Below, piece by piece: positions 25,673-34,092 of a stretch of DNA of 40,587 nt. The notes under the pieces were generated by a model, which saw only the letters and a list, made by a program, of their open reading frames with translations, was not told the DNA's origin and did no database searches. The stretch comes from Alphaproteobacteria bacterium. GTDB lineage: Bacteria > Pseudomonadota > Alphaproteobacteria > ATCC43930 > CGMCC-115725. Made by a program: the position numbers and the translations under genes. The DNA lies in NCBI GenBank assembly GCA_018971215.1, contig JAGXBG010000002.1, positions 1 to 40,587 on the forward strand, read 5' to 3'. Position 1 is the stretch's first letter, and each line of letters starts with the position of its first letter.

Positions 25673-26821
25673 CTACCCGCACCACGCTTTGAGCCGGCGC
25701 GCGGCTTCGGCGACGACGGCCGGCGATCCGGCGTAACAGAAACGCACGGTGGCGCGACCGCGGCGCGGATCGAAATCCGTGCCCGGCGTGAGCGCGACGC
25801 CGGTTTCGCGCAATAACCGACGGCAGAATTCCTCGCTGTCGTTGGTGCGATGCGCCACGTCGGCGTAGAGATAGAACGCGCCGTCCGACGGCGCCAACCG
25901 ATCGAAGCCCGCCGCCGGCAGCTCGCGCACTAACAGCGCCCGGTTTTCGGCATAGCGCGCGACGTTGGCGTCGAGCTCGGGCAGGCAATCGAACGCGGCG
26001 ATCGCCGCGTGTTGCGACAACGACGGCGGCGATACATAGAGATTCTGCGCCAAACATTCGACCGCTCGGGCCATGTCGTCGGGCACCACCATCCAGCCGA
26101 CGCGCCAGCCGGTCATCGAGAAATATTTCGAGAAGCTGTTGACCACGATCGCTTGCGGATCGAAGGCGAGCGCCGTCGCGGCCGGCGCGCCATAGGCGAT
26201 ACCATGATAGATCTCGTCCGAGATCAATCGGATGCCGGCGGTGCGGCAATGGCGCGCGATGGCGGCGAGCGCCGCCGCCGGAATCATCGTACCCGTGGGA
26301 TTGGCGGGGCTGGCGATGATCAATCCATCGACGCCCTGCCCTTGCGCACGCAGCCGCTCGAGCGTCACCTGATAACGTTCGTCGGCGCCGGCGGTGAGTT
26401 CGACCGGCACGAGGTCGAGCGCGGTCAGGATATTGCGATAGGCCGGATAGCCCGGGAAGCAGATCGCGACTTTATCGCCGGGCTCGAAGGCGGCGAGACT
26501 GGCGAGAACGAAGCCGGCGGACGAGCCCGTGGTGACGACGATGCGCGCCGGTTCGATCGTTACGCCGTAACGGCTTCGGTAATAAGCGGCGATTGCCGCA
26601 CGCAGCGCCGGCAGGCCGAGCGCGTCGGTATAGCCGAGGACGTCACGCTCGAGAGCGGCGCGCGCCGCCGCGATCACGCCCGCAGGCGCCGGCGTCGACG
26701 GTTGGCCGACCTCGAGATGCAACACGTCCTTGCCCGACACGGCGCGCGCATTGGCGTCGCGGAGCACATCCATCACGATAAATGGCGGAACCCGTCCGCG
26801 TCCGGAAACTTTGAGGGTCAT
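25673..26821 (-). CDS. PLP-dependent aminotransferase, class I/II
   Basis: 382 residues, the normal size of fold-type I aminotransferases. Seen: LHLEVGQPSTPAP (substrate arm), GYTDALGLPALRAAIAAYY, TTGSSAGFVLA (cofactor phosphate contact), SPANPTGTMIP, DEIYHGIAYG, and SFSKYFSMTGWRVGW with the lysine (about residue 230) that binds pyridoxal phosphate. The C-terminal Arg in RFCYAG binds the substrate carboxylate. The substrate cannot be told from sequence; such enzymes act on aspartate, alanine or aromatic amino acids. Its stop is nine bases from that of convergent rne. The 266-base gap upstream separates it from the divergent M48 gene; TTGCCA (26953-26958) and TATGCT (26978-26983) lie there but with a long 19-base spacer. 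Confidence 0.9.
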   Translation of the reverse strand: MTLKVSGRGRVPPFIVMDVLRDANARAVSGKDVLHLEVGQPSTPAPAGVIAAARAALERDVLGYTDALGLPALRAAIAAYYRSRYGVTIEPARIVVTTGSSAGFVLASLAAFEPGDKVAICFPGYPAYRNILTALDLVPVELTAGADERYQVTLERLRAQGQGVDGLIIASPANPTGTMIPAAALAAIARHCRTAGIRLISDEIYHGIAYGAPAATALAFDPQAIVVNSFSKYFSMTGWRVGWMVVPDDMARAVECLAQNLYVSPPSLSQHAAIAAFDCLPELDANVARYAENRALLVRELPAAGFDRLAPSDGAFYLYADVAHRTNDSEEFCRRLLRETGVALTPGTDFDPRRGRATVRFCYAGSPAVVAEAARRLKAWCG

Positions 26822-27087
26822 GGCAATCCGTCGGTGGCGTCTCGGTTCGCCGGCGATGCGGCGCCAAGCAATGGGTTGGTTTCGGCGATTTTAATTGTCT
26901 TCGGCCGTGCGGTCGCCGGATACGATATCAAACGATTCCAATAGCTTGAACTTTGCCACGAGGTTCCCATCCGGCCCTATGCTATTGAATCGCATGCGCG
27001 ATCCGACCGTACAACGTCCTGCCGTCGTCCGCATCGGCGGTTGACGGTGGCGGTGACGGCGTTTACCAGGGATACGGAGCCGGACAT

Positions 27088-28440
27088 TTGCGCATGAAGA
27101 TCGTCCTCAAGATCATTTGCCTGCTGCTGGCGACGAACGCCGTGCTCGTCCGACAGGCTGTGGCCGACGGCGATTCGCCGAACCTCATCCGCGACGTCGA
27201 GATCGAGACGATGCTCCGCACGTTCGAGATGCCGGTGTGGCGTGCGGCCGGGCTCGATCCGAACGCCATGCACTTCTATATCGTCCAGGACCCGCAGCTG
27301 AACTCGTTCGTTGCCGGCGGCCAGAACATCTTCATGAATACCGGCACGATCCTGCGCGCCGACCGTCCGAACGAGCTGGTCGGCATCATGGCGCACGAAA
27401 CCGGCCACATCGCCGGCGGCCATCTCGCACGCTTCGCGACCGAAATGCACGACGCGACGATCAAGGCGATCATCGCCATGGCGGTCGGCGCCGCAGCCTC
27501 TGTCGTCGGCCACGACTATCGCGGCATCGGCGGCGCAATGGCGGGCGGCGAAGGCGTCGGCGAGCGTTCGTTCCTGTCGTTCTCGGTCGCGCAGGAAGGT
27601 GCCGCTGACCACGCCGCTATCAAATTCCTCGACGCAACCCATCAGTCATCCAAGGGCCTGCTCGATTTCTTCAAAATCCTCGAGCCCGAGGAGCTGTTGT
27701 CGCCGGCGCAACAAGACCCCTATATGCGTACCCACCCGTTGACCACCGAACGTATCGCGTATATCGAACAACACGTCGCTCAATCGCCCTACACCAACAA
27801 TCCTGATCCGCCGCAATGGATTCCGATGCTGGCTGACGTGAAAGCCAAGCTGCGCGGCTTCCTCGATCCGCCGGAAAAGACCCTGGAGAAATACCCCACG
27901 ACGGATCAATCGGTACCCGCGCGCTACGCCCGCGCCGTCGCCTATTACCGGATTCCGGAAGTGGATAAAGCGCTGGCAGAGATCGACAGCCTGCTGCACG
28001 AACAGCCGGACAACCCGTATTTCTGGGAGCTCAAAGGCCAGATTCTGTTCGACAATGGGCGCGTCGCCGAATCCATAGGGCCCTATCAACGCGCCGTCGC
28101 GCTCAACAACGCGCCGTTGATGCGCGTCGAACTCGCGCAAGTCGAGCTCGAGACCCAGGATCCGGCGCTGTTGCCCAAGGCGCTGGCGCAACTCTCCGAC
28201 GCCGTCAATTTCGAGCGCGACAATCCCGACGCGTGGCATTTCCTGGCAATCGCCTATGGCCGCAGCAACAATATCGGCATGGCGGCGTTGAGCCTCGCCG
28301 AGGAAGGTATGGCAAACGGCGATTACAAGACGGCGATCCAGCAGTCTCAACGCGCCCGCCAGATTCTGCCGACCGGACCGCAACGCCAGCGCGCCGAAGA
28401 TATCGAAGCCGAAGCCAAGCGAATTCGCGACGCGTCCTAA
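27088..28440 (+). CDS. BepA-like M48 metallopeptidase with TPR domain
   Basis: 450 residues. A signal peptide (MKIVLKIICLLLATNAVLVRQAVA) precedes a zinc peptidase domain with HETGH (His103, Glu104, His107) and a third ligand in QEGAADHAA. The C-terminal half is helical with tetratricopeptide-like repeats (YFWELKGQILFDNGRVAESIGPY onward). This architecture matches BepA/YfgC, a periplasmic protease-chaperone for outer-membrane proteins such as LptD. The TTG at 27088 is eight bases after GGAG, so it may be the true start; ATG 27094 is the other option and changes only two residues. The DsbA-like gene starts 18 bases after its stop, so the two form an operon. Confidence 0.9.
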   Translation: MRMKIVLKIICLLLATNAVLVRQAVADGDSPNLIRDVEIETMLRTFEMPVWRAAGLDPNAMHFYIVQDPQLNSFVAGGQNIFMNTGTILRADRPNELVGIMAHETGHIAGGHLARFATEMHDATIKAIIAMAVGAAASVVGHDYRGIGGAMAGGEGVGERSFLSFSVAQEGAADHAAIKFLDATHQSSKGLLDFFKILEPEELLSPAQQDPYMRTHPLTTERIAYIEQHVAQSPYTNNPDPPQWIPMLADVKAKLRGFLDPPEKTLEKYPTTDQSVPARYARAVAYYRIPEVDKALAEIDSLLHEQPDNPYFWELKGQILFDNGRVAESIGPYQRAVALNNAPLMRVELAQVELETQDPALLPKALAQLSDAVNFERDNPDAWHFLAIAYGRSNNIGMAALSLAEEGMANGDYKTAIQQSQRARQILPTGPQRQRAEDIEAEAKRIRDAS

Positions 28441-28457
28441 TGGACGGAAGGATCGAA

Positions 28458-29210
28458 ATGCTCAAATTCACCATCGCCGCTTTGATCGCCCTCGCCGTCG
28501 CGCTCGGCGGCACGGCGCCCGCCGCGGCGCAGTCGTTCTCGCCGACGCAGAAGCAGGAAATCGACCGCTTGATCCACGATTACCTGCAACAGCATCCCGA
28601 AGCCGTCATGGATGCGCTCAAGGCGGCGCAACAACAGGCCGAGGCCGCGAGAACCGCCGCGGCGAAACGGACGATTGCCGCGCGGCGCGACGAACTGCTG
28701 CACGATCCCAATTCGGTCGTTGCCGGCAATCCCAACGGCGACGTCACGCTGGTCGAGTTCTTCGACTATCGCTGCCCATACTGCAAAGCGATCGAGCCGT
28801 CGCTCGAAGCGCTGATCAAGGAAGACGGCAATCTCCGCATCGTCTACAAGGAATTCCCGATCCTCGGTCCGACGTCGGTGGTCGCGTCGCGCGTCGCCAT
28901 CGCCGCCCGTCAACAGGGCAAGTACCCCGAATTTCACGCCCGGATGATGGCGCTCAAAGGCAACATCGATAACGAGGCGGTGATGACGGTGGCCGAGGCC
29001 AGCGGCCTCGACCTCACCAAACTCAAACGTGACATGGGGGCGCCGTCCATCGGTCAGACCATCCAACGCAATTACGCCCTCGCCGACGCCCTTGGCATCG
29101 ACGCGACGCCGGCGCTGGTGATCGGCGATCAGCTCACCATGGGCGCGGTCGATATCGACAGCCTGCGACGGCTCATCGCCGACGCGCGCAAGAACAAGAA
29201 GGGCAGCTAG
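28458..29210 (+). CDS. DsbA/Com1-type thiol-disulfide oxidoreductase
   Basis: About 250 residues. A clear signal peptide (MLKFTIAALIALAVALGG to AAAQ) is followed by a helical segment and a thioredoxin fold with CPYC at 106-109 and a cis-proline in GIDATPALVIGD. Such periplasmic proteins form or isomerise disulfide bonds; the helical N-terminal extension resembles Com1/ScsC-type proteins. The ATG at 28458 is preferred because GGAAGGA lies just upstream and the signal peptide begins there; an ATG at 28440 overlapping the upstream stop would add six residues. It follows the M48 gene in an apparent operon. Its stop shares CTAG (29207-29210) with the convergent SRAP gene. Confidence 0.93.
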   Translation: MLKFTIAALIALAVALGGTAPAAAQSFSPTQKQEIDRLIHDYLQQHPEAVMDALKAAQQQAEAARTAAAKRTIAARRDELLHDPNSVVAGNPNGDVTLVEFFDYRCPYCKAIEPSLEALIKEDGNLRIVYKEFPILGPTSVVASRVAIAARQQGKYPEFHARMMALKGNIDNEAVMTVAEASGLDLTKLKRDMGAPSIGQTIQRNYALADALGIDATPALVIGDQLTMGAVDIDSLRRLIADARKNKKGS

Positions 29211-29905
29211 GTGACGACGGTCTCGGGACCGATCGGCTCGGTCAAATTCGCCTCGTCGACGCGCGCCGAGTTGACGCGTTTGGCGACCGGGACATAGCGC
29301 AATGCCGCGGCCGGCACGCCGGCAAGCGCCGTCGAAACCCGCGCTGGATCGCTCGCCGGATCGAGCCAGACGTCGAGATCGGCGCCGGCGAGGATCACCG
29401 GCATGCGCGGGTGAAGAACCCGCAGCAAGTCGTTCGCCGCGTTGGTGACAATGGTGAAGGTATCAATCGGCGTCTCGCTGCCCTCGCGACGATCGATCCA
29501 CCGGTCCCACAACCCGGCGAAGGCAAAGGGCGCGCCGTCGCGACGCGTGACCAGATAAGGCTGTCTCGCAGCCCCCTCGCCCGACCAGTCGTAGAAGCCG
29601 TCGGCCAGCACCGCGCAGCGTCGCTGACGCAGCGCCTTGGCGAAGGTCGGCCGCGACGCCAAGCTTTCGGCGCGGGCGTTGATCAACGAGGCGGCAATCT
29701 TGGGGTCTTTCGCCCCGGACGGAACGAGCCCCCAGCGCAGATTCTGCACAGTGCGCTCACCGGCCGGCTGGCGTCGTTGACGGACGACAGGGGCCTCCTG
29801 GCTTGGCGCGACGTTATACCGCGCCGGCAGGTTCGGACGCTCGACGAAGCCGAAAACATCCCGCAACACTTCGGCGGGCGTGGCCAACTTGTAGCGTCCG
29901 CACAT
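29207..29905 (-). CDS. SRAP-family (YedK/HMCES) abasic-site shield protein
   Basis: 232 residues. SRAP proteins link covalently to abasic sites in single-stranded DNA through Cys2 after Met removal. ATG 29905 is chosen because it puts Cys at position 2 (MCGRYK); an earlier TTG at 29911 would bury it. NVAPS (Asn31), INARAES (Asn76, Glu80) and HPRMPVIL (His165) match the family. The position of the catalytic Glu105 of E. coli YedK, in ADGxxEW, here reads ADGFYDW, so Asp106 replaces Glu. Activity may be retained or changed. The gene is divergent from the CoxL-type gene with a gap of 110 bases and convergent with the DsbA-like gene. Confidence 0.93.
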   Translation of the reverse strand: MCGRYKLATPAEVLRDVFGFVERPNLPARYNVAPSQEAPVVRQRRQPAGERTVQNLRWGLVPSGAKDPKIAASLINARAESLASRPTFAKALRQRRCAVLADGFYDWSGEGAARQPYLVTRRDGAPFAFAGLWDRWIDRREGSETPIDTFTIVTNAANDLLRVLHPRMPVILAGADLDVWLDPASDPARVSTALAGVPAAALRYVPVAKRVNSARVDEANLTEPIGPETVVT

Positions 29906-29949
29906 GCGCAAGGGCCTCGTTCGTTCATATCGCCCGGGCGAAAAAGGGA

Positions 29950-29979
29950 TTGGTCGACCCGTGCATCCGCCGGTATTTT
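29950..29979 (+). promoter_or_regulatory. Candidate promoter of the CoxL-type operon
   Basis: TTGGTC (29950-29955), 18 bases, TATTTT (29974-29979), 36 bases before the ATG of the molybdoenzyme gene. The -10 is fair and the -35 weak. No other good pair is seen in the divergent gap. Confidence 0.3.
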
Positions 29980-30015
29980 AGCGCCCTTCGCCACGACGAC
30001 AGAGAATTCCCCTCC

Positions 30016-32340
30016 ATGGGTCAGTTCGGCATGGGCCAGCCGGTGCGGCGCAGCGAGGATCGCCGCTTCATCACCGGTGTCGGCCGCTATACAGACGACG
30101 TCGTATTGCCCCGGCAGGCGGCCGGTTACGTCCTGCGCTCGCCGCACGCACACGCGACCATCGGCGCCATCGACGTCGCGGCGGCGTTGGCGGCGCCGGG
30201 CGTGCTCGGCATCTTCACCGGTGCCGATCTCGAGCGTGACGGCATCGGCAAGATTCCCTGTGTCGTGCCGCTCAAGAATCGCGATGGCAGCCGCATCAAG
30301 ATGGTCGAGCATCCGCTGCTCGCGATTGGCCGCGCGCGGCACGTCGGCGACGGCGTCGCCTTCGTCGTCGCCGAAACCGCCGCCGCCGCGAAGGACGCGG
30401 CCGAATTGATCCAGGTCGACTACGATATCCTGCCGGCGGTCGCCGACGCCGTGCGCGCCACCGAGTCCGGCGCACCGCTGGTTTGGGACGGTATTCCGAA
30501 CAATCTCTGTTTCGACTGGGAGACCGGTAATCGCAAGGCGACCGAGGCCGCTTTCGCCAACGCGAAGCACGTGATCGAGCTCAATTTGATCAACAACCGG
30601 CTGGTCGCCAATTCGATGGAGCCACGCGGCGCCTTGGGCGCTTACGACGCCGCCGAGGAGCGCTTCACGCTCTACACGTCGACCCAAGGATCGCACGCGA
30701 TCCGCCGACTGCTCGCGGCGACGGTTTTCAGATTTGCCGAGCACCGCATCCACGTCGTCACGCCCGACGTCGGCGGCGGCTTCGGCATGAAGCTGTTCCT
30801 CTATCCGGAACACGGTCTCGTGCTTTATGCCGCGCGCAAGCTCGGCCGGCCGGTCAAATGGATCGGCGAGCGCAGCGAATCTTTTCTCAGCGACGCGCAA
30901 GGCCGCGACAATGTCACGCGCGCGCGGCTGGCGCTCGACGCCAATCTCAACTTCCTCGCCATCGACGTCGAGACCACGGCCAATCTCGGCGCCTATCTGT
31001 CGAACTTCGGCACCTTCATCCCGACGATGGCCGGCACGGCGATGCTGGCCGGCGTCTATCGCACGCCGGCCGCGGTGGTGCGCGTCAAAGGCGTCTACAC
31101 CAACACCGTGCCGGTCGATGCCTATCGCGGCGCTGGCCGGCCCGAGGCCAATTACGCGCTTGAGCGGCTGGTCGATCACGCGGCGCGCAAGCTCGGCGTT
31201 GCGCCCGCGGAACTGCGCCGGCGCAATTTCATTCCACCCGAAGCCATGCCGTTCAAGACGGTGCTCGGCATGACCTATGACAGCGGCGAGTTCGCCAAGA
31301 ATCTCGCCGACGCGATGAAACACGCCGACGCCGACGGTTTCGCCGCGCGCAAGGCACAATCGGCGGCGCGCGGCAAGCTGCGCGGCCTCGGCTTTTCGAC
31401 CTATATCGAACAATGCGGTGGCGGCTTCGACGAGATGGCCGAGATCCGCTTCGATTCAAGCGGCGCCGTCACCGTCATCGTCGGCTCGCAATCGTCCGGC
31501 CAGGGCCACCAAACCGCTTATGCGCAGTTGGTTGCCGATGGATTGGGCATACCGTTCGATCGCGTGCGCGTGCACCAGGGCGACACCGACGTCGTCGGCT
31601 TCGGCCGCGGCACCGGCGGCTCGCGTTCGCTGCCGGTGGCGGGCAATGCGCTCAGCATCGCCATCGGGCGCATCATCGACAAGGGCAAGAAGATCGCTGC
31701 GCACCGGCTCGAAGCGGCCGAGGCCGACATCGAATTCGCCAACGGCGAGTACGTGATCGCCGGCACCGACAAGCGCGTGAGCATGACCGAGGTGGCGCAG
31801 GCGGCGCACAATCCACTGCTGCTGCCCGCCGGCTTCGAGCCCGGCTTCGACGAGAAGGCGCATTATCTTCCCGCCGCACATACGTTTCCGAACGGCTGCC
31901 ACGTCTGCGAAGTCGAGATCGATCCCGACACCGGCGTAACCACCGTGCTGCGCTATGTCGTGGTCGACGATTTCGGCAATGTGGTGAACCCAATGCTGTT
32001 GGCAGGACAGATACACGGCGGTGTGGTCCAGGGCATCGGCCAGGCACTGATCGAAGGTTGCGTCTACGACGGCGGCGGCCAGTTGGTCACCGGCTCGTTC
32101 ATGGATTACGCCATGCCGCACGCCGACGACGTGCCGGCCATCGAATTTGCCTACAACGTCGTGCCGTGCCGGACCAACCCACTCGGCGTCAAGGGCGCCG
32201 GCGAGGCCGGCGCCATCGGCGCGCCGCCGGCGGTGATCAACGCCGTGGTCGACGCACTCGCCGGTCTGGGCGTCGAAACCATCGAAATGCCGGCGACGCC
32301 GCACAGCGTCTGGCGCGCCATCCAACAGGCACGCGCATGA
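30016..32340 (+). CDS. CoxL/XdhA-type molybdopterin-binding subunit
   Basis: 774 residues; large subunit of the xanthine dehydrogenase family, which hydroxylates substrates at a molybdenum cofactor. ATG 30016 is chosen because GQPVRRSEDRRFITGVGRYTDD is the usual family N-terminus. Seen: VGGGFGMKLFLYPEH, AYRGAGR at 369-375 and KGAGEAGAIGAPP with the Mo-site Glu at 730. AYRGAGR marks the form II group rather than true CO dehydrogenase (AYxCSFR). No gene for the FAD (medium) or 2Fe-2S (small) subunit is next to it, so partners are elsewhere or not used. The stop overlaps the next gene by four bases. The substrate is unknown. Confidence 0.9.
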   Translation: MGQFGMGQPVRRSEDRRFITGVGRYTDDVVLPRQAAGYVLRSPHAHATIGAIDVAAALAAPGVLGIFTGADLERDGIGKIPCVVPLKNRDGSRIKMVEHPLLAIGRARHVGDGVAFVVAETAAAAKDAAELIQVDYDILPAVADAVRATESGAPLVWDGIPNNLCFDWETGNRKATEAAFANAKHVIELNLINNRLVANSMEPRGALGAYDAAEERFTLYTSTQGSHAIRRLLAATVFRFAEHRIHVVTPDVGGGFGMKLFLYPEHGLVLYAARKLGRPVKWIGERSESFLSDAQGRDNVTRARLALDANLNFLAIDVETTANLGAYLSNFGTFIPTMAGTAMLAGVYRTPAAVVRVKGVYTNTVPVDAYRGAGRPEANYALERLVDHAARKLGVAPAELRRRNFIPPEAMPFKTVLGMTYDSGEFAKNLADAMKHADADGFAARKAQSAARGKLRGLGFSTYIEQCGGGFDEMAEIRFDSSGAVTVIVGSQSSGQGHQTAYAQLVADGLGIPFDRVRVHQGDTDVVGFGRGTGGSRSLPVAGNALSIAIGRIIDKGKKIAAHRLEAAEADIEFANGEYVIAGTDKRVSMTEVAQAAHNPLLLPAGFEPGFDEKAHYLPAAHTFPNGCHVCEVEIDPDTGVTTVLRYVVVDDFGNVVNPMLLAGQIHGGVVQGIGQALIEGCVYDGGGQLVTGSFMDYAMPHADDVPAIEFAYNVVPCRTNPLGVKGAGEAGAIGAPPAVINAVVDALAGLGVETIEMPATPHSVWRAIQQARA

Positions 32341-33107
32341 CGGCAAGCCGCACCGCTCTACTTGAAGCCGCGCGCAATGGGGTCGAAGCCGCCGCGGCGG
32401 TGATCCTCAAGATCTACGCCACGCCGTTCGAGGTTCGGCGCAAGGCCGACCAGTCGCCGGTGACGCTCGCCGACGAGGAAGCCGAACGCCTGATCGTGGC
32501 GGCGCTCGAACGCGTCGCACCCGAGATTCCCGTTGTTGCCGAGGAGCAAGTCGCCGCTTCCGGCCTGCCGGCCACGCTGGCGCCGCGTTACTGGCTGGTC
32601 GATCCGCTCGACGGCACCCGGGGCTTTGTCGATCGCAGCGACGAGTTCAGCATCAACGTCGGCTTGATCGAGGACGGCTGGCCGGTGCTGGGCGTGATCG
32701 GCGTGCCGACGCAGCATTTAATCTATGCTGCCGTCGGTCCGGGCACCGCGACCCGCCAACGCGCCGGCGGCAAGCCCGAACCGATCGCCACGCGCGTCGC
32801 GCCCGCGCATCCGGTGGTGCTGTCGAGCCGGCTACACGGCCCGTCGCGGCGCGTCGAAGCATATCTCGCGACCGTGCCCGGCGCGATCCATCGGCCCATG
32901 GGCAGCGCCTCTAAATTCTGTCTGATTGCCGAAGGCACGGCCGATCATTATCCGCGCTACGGCGAAACCAGCGAGTGGGACACTGCTGCCGGCCAGGCCA
33001 TCGTCGAGGCTGCCGGCGGCAGCGTCACCACGCTCGACGGCGCGCGCCTCGCCTATGGCAAAGCCGGCTACCGCAATCCGGCGTTCCTCGTCCGCGGCCG
33101 GGCGTGA
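32337..33107 (+). CDS. cysQ: CysQ-like 3'(2'),5'-bisphosphate nucleotidase
   Basis: 256 residues of the inositol monophosphatase superfamily. Metal-site motifs are intact: VVAEEQ, WLVDPLDGTRGFV and SEWDTAAGQAIVEAAGG. CysQ removes phosphate from 3'-phosphoadenosine 5'-phosphate, a by-product of sulfate assimilation, in the cytoplasm. Length and the DEEAERLIVAAL segment fit CysQ better than inositol monophosphatase, but substrate assignment is by family only. It starts inside the stop of the molybdoenzyme gene (ATGA) and its own stop overlaps the next start (GTGA), so the three genes are probably translated in series. Confidence 0.85.
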   Translation: MTASRTALLEAARNGVEAAAAVILKIYATPFEVRRKADQSPVTLADEEAERLIVAALERVAPEIPVVAEEQVAASGLPATLAPRYWLVDPLDGTRGFVDRSDEFSINVGLIEDGWPVLGVIGVPTQHLIYAAVGPGTATRQRAGGKPEPIATRVAPAHPVVLSSRLHGPSRRVEAYLATVPGAIHRPMGSASKFCLIAEGTADHYPRYGETSEWDTAAGQAIVEAAGGSVTTLDGARLAYGKAGYRNPAFLVRGRA

Positions 33108-34051
33108 CCGAGCGCCTAGCCGCCGCGCAGCTCGATCGTGCCGCATCGTTGCTGCACGACGGCGCGCTGGTCGCCTTTCCGACCGAAACGGTCTATGGCC
33201 TGGGCGGCGACGCCGTCAGCGACCGCGCCGTCGCCGCGATCTTCGCCGCCAAGGAGCGGCCGACATTCAATCCGCTGATCGTTCACGTCGCCGATCTTGC
33301 CGCGGCCGAGAAGCTGGCGGTTTTTGACGAGCGGGCGTGCGCCATCGCCGGCCGCTTCTGGCCTGGGCCGCTGACGCTGGTGCTGAAACGTAGCACCGCC
33401 TGTCCGATTTCGCGTCTGGCGAGCGCAGGCCTTGAAACCGTCGCGTTGCGCGCGCCCGCGCACCCGCTCGCACAGGCGTTGCTGCGCGCCACCGGCCGGC
33501 CCCTTGCCGCGCCCAGCGCCAACCGCTCGGGTCATGTCAGCCCGACCACCGCCGACCACGTCCTCGATGAGCTCGGTGGCCGCATCGCCGCCGTGCTTGA
33601 CGGCGGACCGTGCCGCGTTGGTATCGAATCCACGGTCATTGATCTGTCGGAGGCGCAACCGGCGCTGCTCCGCCCCGGCGGTGTGACGCGCGAGCAGCTC
33701 GAAGCCGTGCTCGGACACCTGGGCGACACCGGACACGCGGGTGCGCCGCGTTCACCAGGAATGCTGGAACGACACTACGCGACGGCGCGGCCGTTGCGTC
33801 TGGCTGCTACGACCGTGGCACCCGACGAGGCGCTGTTGGCGTTCGGCGATCCGCTGCTGGGCGCCGCGGTGACCTTCAATCTCTCGCCGACGCGCGATCT
33901 GACCGAGGCGGCGGCCAATCTGTTCGCGGCGCTGCGTGCGCTCGACCAAGCGCGCTTCAAGGCGATTGCCGTCATGCCGATCCCCGAAACCGGCCTCGGC
34001 GCGGCGATCAACGACCGGCTGCGGCGCGCCGCACGCGGCCGTGCCAACTGA
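33104..34051 (+). CDS. L-threonylcarbamoyladenylate synthase (Sua5 form)
   Basis: 315 residues. The N-terminal YrdC domain has FPTETVYGLGGDA, KERPTFNPLIVHV, FWPGPLTLVLK and APSANRSGHVSPTTADHV. The C-terminal Sua5 domain follows the linker SPGMLERHYATARPL. The enzyme makes threonylcarbamoyl-AMP from threonine, bicarbonate and ATP, for the t6A modification at position 37 of ANN-decoding tRNAs. The two-domain length makes it Sua5 rather than short TsaC. GTG 33104 overlaps the cysQ stop by four bases; no upstream in-frame sequence resembles the family. The FAD oxidase gene follows after 41 bases. Confidence 0.94.
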   Translation: MTERLAAAQLDRAASLLHDGALVAFPTETVYGLGGDAVSDRAVAAIFAAKERPTFNPLIVHVADLAAAEKLAVFDERACAIAGRFWPGPLTLVLKRSTACPISRLASAGLETVALRAPAHPLAQALLRATGRPLAAPSANRSGHVSPTTADHVLDELGGRIAAVLDGGPCRVGIESTVIDLSEAQPALLRPGGVTREQLEAVLGHLGDTGHAGAPRSPGMLERHYATARPLRLAATTVAPDEALLAFGDPLLGAAVTFNLSPTRDLTEAAANLFAALRALDQARFKAIAVMPIPETGLGAAINDRLRRAARGRAN

Positions 34052-34092
34052 GGGCTGGACGGCACCCGGCCCGGAGCGATAGGGCTTTAGCC

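Noticed and set aside
29683-31413. Long minus-strand frame opposite the molybdoenzyme gene
   Set aside because: It runs across two well-supported genes and contains no family motif.
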